From assembly GCA_023445445.1 (NCBI GenBank), contig JAEXLD010000111.1, forward strand, positions 1 through 37,828: 37,828 nt of DNA, read 5' to 3'. The translations under genes and the position numbers were made by a program. The notes beneath the pieces are model-generated. The model did no database searches and was not told where the DNA came from. It saw only the letters and a program-made list of their open reading frames with translations. Below are positions 25,711-34,459 of the stretch, one piece after another (the first letter of the stretch is position 1; each line of letters begins with the position of its first letter). This stretch comes from Bacillota bacterium. Its GTDB lineage: Bacteria; Bacillota; Clostridia; Clostridiales; Clostridiaceae.

Positions 25711-26410
25711 GTTAGTTAATTTAAGCAAGTTTTATACTGTTGAAAAAGAAAAGATAAAAGTTTTAGATGGTATTAATTTAGATATACATGAAAATAAAAT
25801 TACAGTGATTTTAGGAAAAAGTGGATGTGGTAAAACTACTTTACTAAGACTTGTAGCTGGATTAATAAAATCTGATGAGGGTGAAATAGAAGAAACTGAT
25901 ATAAATAGGAAAGCCTATGTATTTCAAGAAGATAGACTAATGCCTTGGTTAAATGTGAAAAAGAACATTACTTTTGGTATAGATAAGAAAAATATAGATG
26001 AAGAAAAAGTTAATGAAATTATAGAAACTGTTGGACTTGAAAAATTTAACAATGCTTATCCTAATCAATTATCAGGTGGAATGAAGCAAAGGGTATCTAT
26101 TGCTAGGGCCTTTGCATATGAACCAGACTTTATAATGATGGATGAGCCTTTTTCTGCACTAGATTATTTTACAAGAGAACAAATGCAAAAAGAACTAATA
26201 AAAATACATAATAAGAGAAATTGTCCCATTTTATTTGTAACCCATAGTATAGATGAGGCCTTAGTTCTTGGTGATAAGATAGTAGTTTTAGAAAAAGGAA
26301 AAGTTAAATCTCAATATGAAATGGATGAAAAAAATAAAGAACGAGACCTATTAAGTGATAAATATTTAAATATTAAAAAGCAGATAATGAATGACTTAAA
26401 GGTTGAATAG
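25697..26410 (+). CDS. ABC importer ATPase, NitT/TauT/Ssu type
   Basis: 237 residues. Walker A GKSGCGKTT, Q-loop VFQEDRLMPWLNV (the LMPW form typical of SsuB/TauB), signature LSGGMKQR, Walker B FIMMDEPFSALD and switch His in VTHSIDEA are intact. It drives the permease encoded just upstream, with which it overlaps by 14 bases; aaagga lies within the permease gene as ribosome site. Ligand identity cannot be read from the ATPase. Confidence 0.92.
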   Translation: MAGIKLVNLSKFYTVEKEKIKVLDGINLDIHENKITVILGKSGCGKTTLLRLVAGLIKSDEGEIEETDINRKAYVFQEDRLMPWLNVKKNITFGIDKKNIDEEKVNEIIETVGLEKFNNAYPNQLSGGMKQRVSIARAFAYEPDFIMMDEPFSALDYFTREQMQKELIKIHNKRNCPILFVTHSIDEALVLGDKIVVLEKGKVKSQYEMDEKNKERDLLSDKYLNIKKQIMNDLKVE

Positions 26411-26439
26411 ATAAAATACATAATTTGGAGGAAATAAAA

Positions 26440-27408
26440 ATGAAATTAAGAAACAAGGTACTAACATCAATTATAGCAGGCACTGTAATTATGACATCTA
26501 TGGTAGGATGTACACAAAAAGGAAAGGCTGAAAAATCAGGTTTAAGTGAATTAACAATAACTCATGTAACAGCACCTTTAAACGTACCAAGTATAGTACA
26601 AAAAAATAAAAATATTATAGAAGAAGAATTTAAGAATAATGGCAAGGATATAACTGTAAAGTATGCAGAAATAACTTCTGGAGCAGATCAAACTCAAGCA
26701 TTAGCATCAGGTGATGTTGATATATTATATGCTCTTGGAGGAACTTCAGCAGTTTTAGCAGCAGCAAATGGAGCAGATATAAAGGTATTAGATATATATA
26801 GTAGATCTCCAGAAGCCTATACAATATATTCAAAGGATGAAAGTATTAAATCACCAGAAGATTTAAGGGGTAAAACAGTAGCAGGACCTGTTGGAACTAC
26901 TTTACATCAATTATTAGTAGCATATCTTGAAAAAGCAGGAATGACTATTGAAGATGTAAATTATGTAAACATGTCTATTCCAGATGCAAAAGCAGCTTTA
27001 GATGCTGGAAGTATTGATGCAGCTTTAGTTGCTGGTGCTAATGCCTATAAATCAAAGGAACAAGGATATAACCTAGTAGCTGATGGAAAAGGCTTAACTG
27101 ATGGAGTAAATGTAGTTGCTGTTAGGGAGGACTTCTATAATGAACATAAAGAAGAAATAGATTTATTTATTAAGGCTCAATCTAAGGTTCTTGACTTTAT
27201 AAATAACAATCATGATGAAACAATGGATATGGTTGCTAAGGACCTTGGTTTAGAAAAGTCAGCAGTAGAAGAAATGTACAAGCAATATGACTTTAATATG
27301 GATATAACAGAAGCTGACCATACAGCATTACAAAATGTAGCAGACTTTATGTATAAAACTAAAATGATAGATAAAGAGTTTAATACAGATTCACTATATT
27401 TAAACTAA
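26440..27408 (+). CDS. Solute-binding lipoprotein of the NitT/TauT/Ssu-type importer
   Basis: 322 residues from ATG 26440; ttggagg (26425-26431) is its ribosome site, so a TTG start at 26425 is rejected. Lipoprotein signal with lipobox SMVGC and Cys24. The mature part is a two-lobe NMT1/SsuA-like fold: LASGDVDILYALGGTSAVLAAANGADI, then SPEDLRGKTVAGPVGTTLHQLL and DAKAALDAGSIDAALV, the pattern of aliphatic sulfonate and taurine binding proteins. Thiamine-precursor binding proteins share the fold, but the SPxDLxGKxVxxPxGT segment fits SsuA better. Taurine is an attractive ligand because the gene just upstream of this operon encodes a bile salt hydrolase. That is inference. A convergent terminator follows. 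Confidence 0.88.
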   Translation: MKLRNKVLTSIIAGTVIMTSMVGCTQKGKAEKSGLSELTITHVTAPLNVPSIVQKNKNIIEEEFKNNGKDITVKYAEITSGADQTQALASGDVDILYALGGTSAVLAAANGADIKVLDIYSRSPEAYTIYSKDESIKSPEDLRGKTVAGPVGTTLHQLLVAYLEKAGMTIEDVNYVNMSIPDAKAALDAGSIDAALVAGANAYKSKEQGYNLVADGKGLTDGVNVVAVREDFYNEHKEEIDLFIKAQSKVLDFINNNHDETMDMVAKDLGLEKSAVEEMYKQYDFNMDITEADHTALQNVADFMYKTKMIDKEFNTDSLYLN

Positions 27409-27436
27409 GTAAATTAAAAAAGTAATTATTTATAAT

Positions 27437-27486
27437 ATGAAGTCTAAATGTTATATATTTATACATAACATTTAGACTTCATTTTT
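27437..27486. terminator. Bidirectional-type terminator between the importer operon and ahpF
   Basis: A perfect 18-base stem (27437-27454 with 27465-27482), 10-base loop, T-run on the + side. It lies between convergent genes. Confidence 0.85.
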
Positions 27487-27525
27487 ATATTAAAAATTTA
27501 CAAAATTTTACTATGAGAATAACCT

Positions 27526-29067
27526 TTATAGATTCTTTTTGCTACGAATAAGATAATCAAAAGCACTTAAAGATGCTGTGGCTCCAGAACCCATTGCAAT
27601 GATAATTTGTTTATAAGGACTATCAGTACAATCTCCAGCTGCAAAAACACCATCTAAACTTGTAGCGCATTTTTTATCTACAATAATTTCACCTATCTTA
27701 TTCATTTCTAAAGTATTATTAAGCCACTTTGTATTTGGTACTAATCCAATTTGTACAAAGATTCCTTCTAAATTAATACTTTTTTCTTCATTGTTATTTC
27801 TATCAATATAAATTAGAGAATTTACTTTATTAGTTCCTTTAATTTCTTTAACTTGAACATTTTTTAGCACAGTTACATTATCTAAAGAATATAACTTATC
27901 TTGTAAAACAGCATCAGCCTTTAATTCAGGTAAAAATTCTAATACAGTTACATGTTTTACAACATTAGCAAGGTCAATAGCAGCTTCAACGCCAGAATTA
28001 CCACCACCAATTACAGCTATATCTTTTCCTTTGTAAATTGGACCATCACAGTGAGGACAATAAGCCACACCTTTATTTTTAAATTCTTTTTCCCCTGGCA
28101 CACCAAGTTCTCTCCACTTGGCTCCAGTAGAAATTATAAGAGTTTTACTTTTAAGAGTAGCATTACTTTCTAAAGTTAACTCTATATAATCATTATTTTT
28201 AGTTATTGTCTTTGCACTTTCAGAACTAATAATATCAACATTATAGTTTTTAACATGTTCTTCTAAATTTCTAGATAGTGTTGGACCTTCTGTATAAGGA
28301 ACACTAATAAAATTTTCAATAGCCATTGTATCCATCACTTGACCACCAAAACGCTCAACTACTATGCCAGTTTTAAGGCCCTTTCTTGCAGAATATATAG
28401 CTGCACTAGAGCCAGAGGGACCACCACCAATAATTAGGACATCAAAAATTCCTTTATCATTAAGAGAAGAACTATCTTTCTTTTCACCAAGCTTTAATAA
28501 AATTTCTTCAATACTAATTCTACCACTATCAAAAGGTTCTCCATTTAAAAAGATAGTTGGAACAGCCATAATATCTCTAGATTCTATTTCATCTTTAAAA
28601 CATTCACCCTCAATCATGCTATGAGTAATTTTTGAGTTTAAAATACTCATAAGATTTAAAGCCTGAACAACATCAGGACAATTATGGCAACTTAAACTTA
28701 TATATGTTTCAAAATTTAATTCTCTATCAATGGACTTTATTCTGTTTATTATATTTTCATCCACCTTTGGAGGCCTTCCACTTACTTGCAATAATGCTAA
28801 AACTAAAGAAGAAAACTCATGCCCTAGGGGAACACCTGAAAAAACTACACCAGTGTCTTCATTCATAGAATTAACACTAAAGCTAGGAGTTCTTTTTAAA
28901 GTAGCATTTTCTACGTGAATTTTAGAAGACATAGAAGAAATTTCATCAATAAGTTCAGCTACTTCTAATGAATACTTATCTGTGCCTAGATTCTTTTTTA
29001 TTAAAATATCATTTTCTAACATATCAAGATAAGTAGATAGTTGCTCTTTAATATTTTTATCTAACAT
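27526..29067 (-). CDS. ahpF: Alkyl hydroperoxide reductase subunit F (NADH:peroxiredoxin reductase)
   Basis: 513 residues, close to the usual length. N-terminal tandem thioredoxin-fold domain with redox pair Cys127-Cys130 (SCHNC), then a thioredoxin-reductase-like flavoprotein: FAD motif GGGPSG (214-219), active disulfide Cys337-Cys340 (CPHC), NAD(P) motif GGGNSG, and the C-terminal FAD motif FAAGDCTD. It passes electrons from NADH to AhpC. The gene starts 13 bases after the ahpC stop and shares its promoter; its own ribosome site is weak (atagg), suggesting coupling. Serves peroxide defence in an anaerobe. Confidence 0.95.
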   Translation of the reverse strand: MLDKNIKEQLSTYLDMLENDILIKKNLGTDKYSLEVAELIDEISSMSSKIHVENATLKRTPSFSVNSMNEDTGVVFSGVPLGHEFSSLVLALLQVSGRPPKVDENIINRIKSIDRELNFETYISLSCHNCPDVVQALNLMSILNSKITHSMIEGECFKDEIESRDIMAVPTIFLNGEPFDSGRISIEEILLKLGEKKDSSSLNDKGIFDVLIIGGGPSGSSAAIYSARKGLKTGIVVERFGGQVMDTMAIENFISVPYTEGPTLSRNLEEHVKNYNVDIISSESAKTITKNNDYIELTLESNATLKSKTLIISTGAKWRELGVPGEKEFKNKGVAYCPHCDGPIYKGKDIAVIGGGNSGVEAAIDLANVVKHVTVLEFLPELKADAVLQDKLYSLDNVTVLKNVQVKEIKGTNKVNSLIYIDRNNNEEKSINLEGIFVQIGLVPNTKWLNNTLEMNKIGEIIVDKKCATSLDGVFAAGDCTDSPYKQIIIAMGSGATASLSAFDYLIRSKKNL

Positions 29068-29080
29068 AATAAAATACCTA

Positions 29081-29644
29081 TTAAATTTTTCCTACAAGGT
29101 CAAGACCAGGTGTTAATGTCTTAGAACCTTCTTTCCATTTTGCAGGACAAACTTCCTTTGGATTATTTCTTACATATTGAGCAGCTTTAATTTTATCTAC
29201 TAAAGAGCTAGCATCACGACCAATATTACCAGCATTAATTTCAATACATTGAATAGTCCCATCTGGGTCTATAATAAATGTACCTCTATCAGCAAGACCA
29301 GATTCTTCAATAAGAACATCAAAGTTCCAAGAAATTGTATGAGATGGATCTCCAATCATAATATATTCAATTTTACCAATGGCTTCTGATGTATCATGCC
29401 ATGCCTTGTGAGTAAAGTGAGTATCTGTTGAAACAGAATAAACTTCAGCGCCAAGAGATTTAAGAGTTGCATATTGATCTTGTAAATCTTCAAGTTCAGT
29501 AGGGCATACAAAAGTGAAATCAGCAGGATAGAAGCAAACTACACTCCATTTACCTTTAAAATCCTCTTCTGTTACTTCAATAAATTTTCCATTTTGATAT
29601 GCATCTGCTTTAAAGGCTTCAACTTGTTTTCCGATTAATGACAT
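29081..29644 (-). CDS. ahpC: Alkyl hydroperoxide reductase subunit C (peroxiredoxin)
   Basis: 187 residues from the ATG at 29644, chosen because aaaggag lies just upstream on the minus strand and MSLIGKQVEAF is the normal AhpC start; a 13-codon upstream extension is rejected. Typical 2-Cys peroxiredoxin: peroxidatic Cys47 in DFTFVCPTE, resolving Cys166 in KEVCPAKW. It reduces H2O2 and organic peroxides and is recycled by AhpF, encoded next. The promoter lies 64-92 bases upstream. I found no convincing PerR box. Confidence 0.96.
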   Translation of the reverse strand: MSLIGKQVEAFKADAYQNGKFIEVTEEDFKGKWSVVCFYPADFTFVCPTELEDLQDQYATLKSLGAEVYSVSTDTHFTHKAWHDTSEAIGKIEYIMIGDPSHTISWNFDVLIEESGLADRGTFIIDPDGTIQCIEINAGNIGRDASSLVDKIKAAQYVRNNPKEVCPAKWKEGSKTLTPGLDLVGKI

Positions 29645-29707
29645 ATATAATCTCTCCTTTACGTTTATGATAGTTATCAACACATATTATTCGCTAGATG
29701 ATTAGTG

Positions 29708-29736
29708 ATTATACATAAGCAATTTTTGAAAATCAA
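29708..29736 (-). promoter_or_regulatory. ahpC: Promoter of ahpC-ahpF
   Basis: On the minus strand, TTGATT (29736-29731), a 17-base spacer and TATAAT (29713-29708). A small inverted repeat, tgata-gt-tatca (29668-29679), lies between it and the ribosome site and could bind a regulator. Confidence 0.65.
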
Positions 29737-29874
29737 ATAATTTACACTATAAGAAATTAGTAGAATAATAGCTAGTAAGTTATAAACTATATATTAATCT
29801 ATTAAAATACTACTAGATTATTTTTATTCTTTAAGGTAATTTTTACAGATTAAAAGAATAATATAGAGTAATAA

Positions 29875-29901
29875 ATACTAGATAGTATCTTACAGTATAA
29901 T
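29875..29901 (+). promoter_or_regulatory. Candidate -10 and adjacent inverted repeat upstream of the amidohydrolase gene
   Basis: A TATAAT at 29896-29901 lacks a good -35; where one would lie there is a perfect inverted repeat, atacta-ga-tagtat (29875-29888). The arrangement suggests an activated or repressed promoter. Confidence 0.4.
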
Positions 29902-29948
29902 GAAAATTCTTAAGATGATTGTCCTAAACAGGAGAGGAGACAGACAAT

Positions 29949-31088
29949 ATGCTTTTAGCTATTAATGAAAATAAATTAAGTGAAAAACTAATTAAATATA
30001 GAAGAGAATTGCATGAAAATCCTGAATTATCTATGCAGGAGTACGAGACTACAAAAAGAATTATTAAGTGGTTAAAGGAAGAAAATATAAAAATATTAAA
30101 TTTACCTTTAACAGTTGGTGTGGTTGCTGAAATAGAAGGAGCCTATCCTGGACCAATTATTGCTTTAAGAGCAGATATTGATGCTCTTCCTATTATAGAA
30201 GAAACAGGTTTAGACTTTTCTTCTAAGAAATATGGAGTAATGCATGCTTGTGGTCATGATTTTCATACTTCAGCAATTTTAGGAGCAGCTATTATTATAA
30301 ATAATAATAAATCACAATTACATGGAAAGGTAAGAATTATATTTCAACCAGCAGAAGAAAATGCAAAAGGGGCTGAAATGATTATAAATTCTGGAGCATT
30401 AAAGGATGTAAAAGCTATATTTGGAATGCATAACAAACCAGATCTTCCAGTAGGAACTATAGGTATAAAATCAGGACCACTTATGGCAAGTGTAGATAGA
30501 TTTGAAATAGAGGTTATTGGAGTAGGCGGACATGCAGCTATTCCTGAAAGATGCGTAGATCCAATTGTAGTTGCTAGTGAAATAGTATCTTCACTACAAA
30601 CAATTATAAGTCGTAATTTAAGTCCTTTTAGTAATACTATTATAAGCGTAACAAGATTTCAATCTGGAAATACATGGAATGTGATACCCGAAAAAGCATC
30701 TTTAGAAGGTACTGTAAGAACCTTTCAAAAGGATGTTAGAAAAATAATTCCTGATTTAATTAAGAGAAATATAGAAGGAATTGCATCTGCCTTTGGAGCA
30801 AAGGTGAATTTAAAATGGTATCCATATTTACCGGGGGTTTGTAATGATGAAAGTTTTACTAAAGTAGCAACTGAAGCTGCAGTAGAATTAGGATATAAAG
30901 TTGAACTAGCTAAGGTAAGCACTGGTGGGGAAGATTTTGCATTATATCAAAATATAATTCCAGGATTTTTTATTTGGATGGGAGTTGCAGGAACTAAGGA
31001 GTGGCATCATCCATCTTATAATCTAAATGAAGAAGCAGTAATAATTGCAGCAAAGTACTTTTTTAATTTGATAATGAAGGTATTATAA
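29949..31088 (+). CDS. M20D-family amidohydrolase (N-acyl amino acid / hippurate hydrolase type)
   Basis: 379 residues; ribosome site ggagagga precedes the ATG. Metal-binding motif HACGHD (99-104), catalytic Glu pair in QPAEE (136-137), GMH at 159-161, a dimerisation domain (about 175-290, with GGHAAIPE) and a C-terminal metal ligand in EWHHPSYNLNE. The family (amidohydrolase/IAA-amino-acid hydrolase/hippuricase) cleaves N-acyl amino acids and similar amides in the cytoplasm; N-acetyl-diaminopimelate deacetylase is a less likely member. Substrate cannot be read from the sequence. It is transcribed divergently from ahpC and ends at its own hairpin. Confidence 0.88.
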   Translation: MLLAINENKLSEKLIKYRRELHENPELSMQEYETTKRIIKWLKEENIKILNLPLTVGVVAEIEGAYPGPIIALRADIDALPIIEETGLDFSSKKYGVMHACGHDFHTSAILGAAIIINNNKSQLHGKVRIIFQPAEENAKGAEMIINSGALKDVKAIFGMHNKPDLPVGTIGIKSGPLMASVDRFEIEVIGVGGHAAIPERCVDPIVVASEIVSSLQTIISRNLSPFSNTIISVTRFQSGNTWNVIPEKASLEGTVRTFQKDVRKIIPDLIKRNIEGIASAFGAKVNLKWYPYLPGVCNDESFTKVATEAAVELGYKVELAKVSTGGEDFALYQNIIPGFFIWMGVAGTKEWHHPSYNLNEEAVIIAAKYFFNLIMKVL

Positions 31089-31160
31089 TACTTTATTATT
31101 AATAAATATAGTAGAACTTTAATATACTATAAAATTAATGAATTTAATATTATATACTTT

Positions 31161-31191
31161 AATTAGAGGCTGGGAGAACCAGCCTCTAATT
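31161..31191 (+). terminator. Hairpin terminator after the amidohydrolase gene
   Basis: A perfect 13-base stem, aattagaggctgg / ccagcctctaatt, with a 5-base loop. The T-run is short, so termination may be partial. The gap 31089-31429 otherwise holds the rnf promoter and an unsupported 25-codon frame. Confidence 0.65.
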
Positions 31192-31362
31192 TAAATGGCA
31201 AAACTAGAAATAAATAATAATAGTGAAGTTATTAAATATTTACTTAATATAAAATTACATATACAAGATTAGTAGTATATTATTAACTTACACATTAAAA
31301 GTGTAAAATAATTGAATATTTTTGAAATAAATGTAATTATATCAATAAATTGTTTTTGGCAA

Positions 31363-31391
31363 TTGTTAATTTATTTGCTTTGGAATATAAT
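31363..31391 (+). promoter_or_regulatory. rnfC: Promoter of the rnf operon
   Basis: TTGTTA (31363-31368), a 17-base spacer and TATAAT (31386-31391), placing the transcript start near 31398, about 30 bases before the rnfC start. A small hairpin, ttacac/gtgtaa, lies about 60-80 bases upstream of the -35. Confidence 0.7.
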
Positions 31392-31429
31392 TAAATTGTG
31401 CAAAAATTTAATGGTAAAGGGTTGAGTTT

Positions 31430-32752
31430 ATGAAATTAGGTACATTTAAAGGCGGAATTCATCCAAATGATGGGAAAGATATGTCTAAAAATCTTCCTAT
31501 AAAGTCAATTTTACCTAAAGGTAATTTAGTATTTCCTATATCTCAGCATATAGGAGCACCTGCAAAACCAATAGTTTCTGTTGGGGATAAAGTGTTAGTA
31601 GGGCAAAAAATAGCAGAAGCTACTGGCTTTATTTCAGCAAATATTATATCTTCTGTATCTGGCACAGTAAAAGCCATTGAACCAAAACTTAATGTTTCTG
31701 GTAATAAAATCATGTCTATTATTGTCGAAAATGATAACGAATACAGAAATTTGGAGGGTATTGGCGAAAAAAGGGACTATACTAAACTTTCTAAAGAAGA
31801 AATAAGAAATTATATTAAAGAAGCTGGCATTGTAGGTCTAGGAGGAGCAGGATTTCCAACTCATGTTAAGCTTACTCCAAAGGATGACAATGCTATTGAT
31901 TATGTAATTGTAAATGCAGTAGAATGCGAACCTTATTTAACTTCAGATTACAGAGTTATGCTTGAAATGCCTGAAAAAGTAATTGGAGGACTTAAAGTTA
32001 TTTTAAGTTTATTTCCAAAGGCTAAAGGTATAATTGCAATTGAAGATAATAAGCCAGAGGCTATAAAAATTATTAAGAAAGCCATAGAAGGAGAAGAAAA
32101 TATTGAAGTAAAGGTTCTTAAAACTAAGTATCCACAGGGAGCAGAACGTTCTGTGATTTTTGCTACAACAGGAAGAAAAATAAATTCATCTATGCTGCCA
32201 GCAGATGCAGGCTGTGTTGTTGATAATGTAGATACAGTAGTGGCTATTTATATGGCTGTTTGTGAATCAACTCCTCTTATGAGAAAAATAATAACTGTAA
32301 CAGGAGATGCTATTAATAATCCTAGAAATTTTGAAGTGAAAATAGGGACAAACTATTCTGAGCTTGTAGATGAGGCAGGAGGATTTAAAGAAAAACCTGA
32401 AAAGATCATTTCTGGAGGACCTATGATGGGAATTGCTATCTTTAATCTTGATATTCCAGTAACTAAAACATCCTCTGCACTTTTATGTTTTCTAGAAGAT
32501 GAAGTAGCAAAGAATGAACCTACAGCTTGTATTCGTTGTGGAAGATGTGTGGAAGTGTGTCCAAGCAATCTTATACCTCAAAAGGCAATTGAAACTATAG
32601 AAGGATTAGATAATGAATCCTTTATAGCTATTAATGGAATGGAATGTTATGAATGTGGAAGTTGTACTTATATTTGTCCTGCTAAAAGGAGAATTACACA
32701 AGCCTTTAAACAAAGTAGGAAAAGTGTTTTAGATAGTAGAAAAAAGAAATAA
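31430..32752 (+). CDS. rnfC: Rnf complex subunit C
   Basis: 440 residues. First gene of a complete rnfCDGEAB operon encoding the membrane Rnf complex, which couples electron flow from reduced ferredoxin to NAD+ with Na+ or H+ export. RnfC is the peripheral NADH-site subunit: N-terminal TFKGGIHP domain, NADH/FMN-binding core with GLGGAGFPTHVKL, and two [4Fe-4S] motifs near the end, CIRCGRCVEVCP and CYECGSCTYICP. Its length is normal for clostridia. Ribosome site aaaggg, 8-10 bases upstream. Confidence 0.96.
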   Translation: MKLGTFKGGIHPNDGKDMSKNLPIKSILPKGNLVFPISQHIGAPAKPIVSVGDKVLVGQKIAEATGFISANIISSVSGTVKAIEPKLNVSGNKIMSIIVENDNEYRNLEGIGEKRDYTKLSKEEIRNYIKEAGIVGLGGAGFPTHVKLTPKDDNAIDYVIVNAVECEPYLTSDYRVMLEMPEKVIGGLKVILSLFPKAKGIIAIEDNKPEAIKIIKKAIEGEENIEVKVLKTKYPQGAERSVIFATTGRKINSSMLPADAGCVVDNVDTVVAIYMAVCESTPLMRKIITVTGDAINNPRNFEVKIGTNYSELVDEAGGFKEKPEKIISGGPMMGIAIFNLDIPVTKTSSALLCFLEDEVAKNEPTACIRCGRCVEVCPSNLIPQKAIETIEGLDNESFIAINGMECYECGSCTYICPAKRRITQAFKQSRKSVLDSRKKK

Positions 32753-32820
32753 TACAAATATTAATTTATAAAAATACTTAGGGGAATTGAAAAAAATTAT
32801 GGGGAAAGGAATTATCTAAA

Positions 32821-33834
32821 ATGAGTGAATTATATAATGTATCAGCATCACCTCATGTGAGAAGTAAAGAAAGTACTAAAACTATAATGGCTGATGTTGC
32901 AATTGCATTAATTCCAGCAGGGTTATTTGGAATATATAACTTTGGATTAAATGCATTAATTATAATATTAGTTAGTGTTGCCACTTGCATAATTACTGAA
33001 TATATTTATCAAAAAAGAATGAATAAAAAAGTTACAATAAATGACTATAGTGCATTATTGACAGGTCTGTTATTAGCTTATAATTTGCCATCAACTGTAC
33101 CTTTTTGGGTACCAATAGTAGGTGGAGTTTTTGCAATAATAATTGTTAAGCAGCTATTTGGAGGTCTTGGACAAAATTTTATGAATCCTGCCTTAGCTGC
33201 AAGATGTTTTTTACTTATTTCATTTTCAAGAATAATGACAGACTTTGGAATTGCAGCAAATAACACACTTAAGGGAATTATAATGAATGGACATGCAGCT
33301 GTAAATGGATATGCTATGGTGGATGGGGTTTCATCAGCAACTATACTTTCAGCAGTTAAAACAGGAGGAGATTATAATTTATTAAGTATGTTTCTTGGAA
33401 CAACAGGTGGAACCATTGGGGAAACCTCTGTAGTTGCAATTTTAATAGGAGCAATTTATCTTCTTAGAAAAAGAATAATTTCTCTAAAAATTCCTATGAC
33501 ATATATAGGTTCATTTATTGGATTTATCATAATAATGAATTTATTAGGTGGAAAAGGTCTTAACATAGAATACCTTATAGGAAATATTTTTGGTGGTGGG
33601 TTAATGCTTGGTGCATTCTTTATGGCAACAGATTATGTTACATGCCCAATAACCCAAAAGGGAAAAATATACTATGGGATTTTACTAGGCTTTATTACAG
33701 CAGTATTTAGATTTTATGGAAGTTCAGCAGAAGGAGTTTCCTATGCTATCATTTTATCTAATATGGTAGTGCCTCTTATTGAAAAATATACTCTTCCAAA
33801 GGCATTTGGAAAGGAGGCTAGCATAAATGGCTAA
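32821..33834 (+). CDS. rnfD: Rnf complex subunit D
   Basis: 337 residues, an integral membrane protein with about nine hydrophobic segments. It carries a covalent FMN on Thr174 in the DGVSSAT motif (family consensus D-G-x-S-G/S-A-T). Part of the ion-translocating core with RnfA and RnfE. A 68-base gap separates it from rnfC; its end overlaps rnfG by 8 bases. Confidence 0.96.
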   Translation: MSELYNVSASPHVRSKESTKTIMADVAIALIPAGLFGIYNFGLNALIIILVSVATCIITEYIYQKRMNKKVTINDYSALLTGLLLAYNLPSTVPFWVPIVGGVFAIIIVKQLFGGLGQNFMNPALAARCFLLISFSRIMTDFGIAANNTLKGIIMNGHAAVNGYAMVDGVSSATILSAVKTGGDYNLLSMFLGTTGGTIGETSVVAILIGAIYLLRKRIISLKIPMTYIGSFIGFIIIMNLLGGKGLNIEYLIGNIFGGGLMLGAFFMATDYVTCPITQKGKIYYGILLGFITAVFRFYGSSAEGVSYAIILSNMVVPLIEKYTLPKAFGKEASING

Positions 33835-34456
33835 GAAGAAAAGTACAATTATCAAAGATACTATAATACTTTTAATTATAACTATTGTTTCTGGATTTAC
33901 ATTGTCAGCAGTTAACAAGATTACAAAAGAGCCTATTGCTTATGCTAGAACAGAGGAGAAAAATAAAGCTTATAGAGGAATGTTTAATGAAGCAGAAACC
34001 TTTGAAGCAAATGAAAACTTAGTTAAGAAGTGTGAAGCTTCTAAAGAATTCTTAAAGGAAAAAGGATTTAATGGAACTACAGTAAATGAAGCTTTAATTG
34101 CTAAATCAAAGAATGAAGCTATAGGTTATATAATAAATGCTACTTCACCTAATGGATATGGTGGAAATATTGAAATATCCCTTGGACTTAATAAAGAAGG
34201 AAAAATTCAAGGCTTTGAAATACTTTCAATTAGTGAAACAGTAGGACTTGGTATGAAGGCTAAAGATCAAGAATTCAAATCACAATTTGCAGGTAAAAAT
34301 GTTAAAGAAATAAAATATACAAAATCAGGTGCCTCTAAAGAAGATGAAATTAATGCTATAAGTGGAGCTACCATTACAACTTCAGCTGTAACTGAAGCTG
34401 TAAATTCAGCACTAGTATTTGCAGAAGAAAATATTTTAGGTAAGGAGGCTTTTTAA
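33827..34456 (+). CDS. rnfG: Rnf complex subunit G
   Basis: 209 residues. One N-terminal membrane helix (about 9-28), then an extracytoplasmic FMN-binding domain with motif AISGATITT; Thr182 is the expected covalent FMN site. It accepts electrons between RnfD and the rest of the chain. The ribosome site aaggagg lies inside rnfD, and the start overlaps the rnfD end. Confidence 0.95.
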   Translation: MAKKKSTIIKDTIILLIITIVSGFTLSAVNKITKEPIAYARTEEKNKAYRGMFNEAETFEANENLVKKCEASKEFLKEKGFNGTTVNEALIAKSKNEAIGYIINATSPNGYGGNIEISLGLNKEGKIQGFEILSISETVGLGMKAKDQEFKSQFAGKNVKEIKYTKSGASKEDEINAISGATITTSAVTEAVNSALVFAEENILGKEAF

Positions 34457-34459
34457 TAA

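Noticed and set aside
29645..29683. 13-codon N-terminal extension of AhpC
   Set aside because: A strong ribosome site precedes the internal ATG at 29644, and AhpC proteins normally start there.
29700..29770. PerR box upstream of ahpC
   Set aside because: No stretch matches TTATAATnATTATAA well enough.
31195..31272. 25-codon open frame between the amidohydrolase and rnfC
   Set aside because: It begins beside a terminator hairpin, has no ribosome site, and has simple A/T-driven composition.
31363..31380. TTGTTAA at the rnf promoter as half of a Rex (NADH-sensing) operator
   Set aside because: The second half-site (TTAACAA) is not present at the required spacing; the sequence is better explained as the -35 box.
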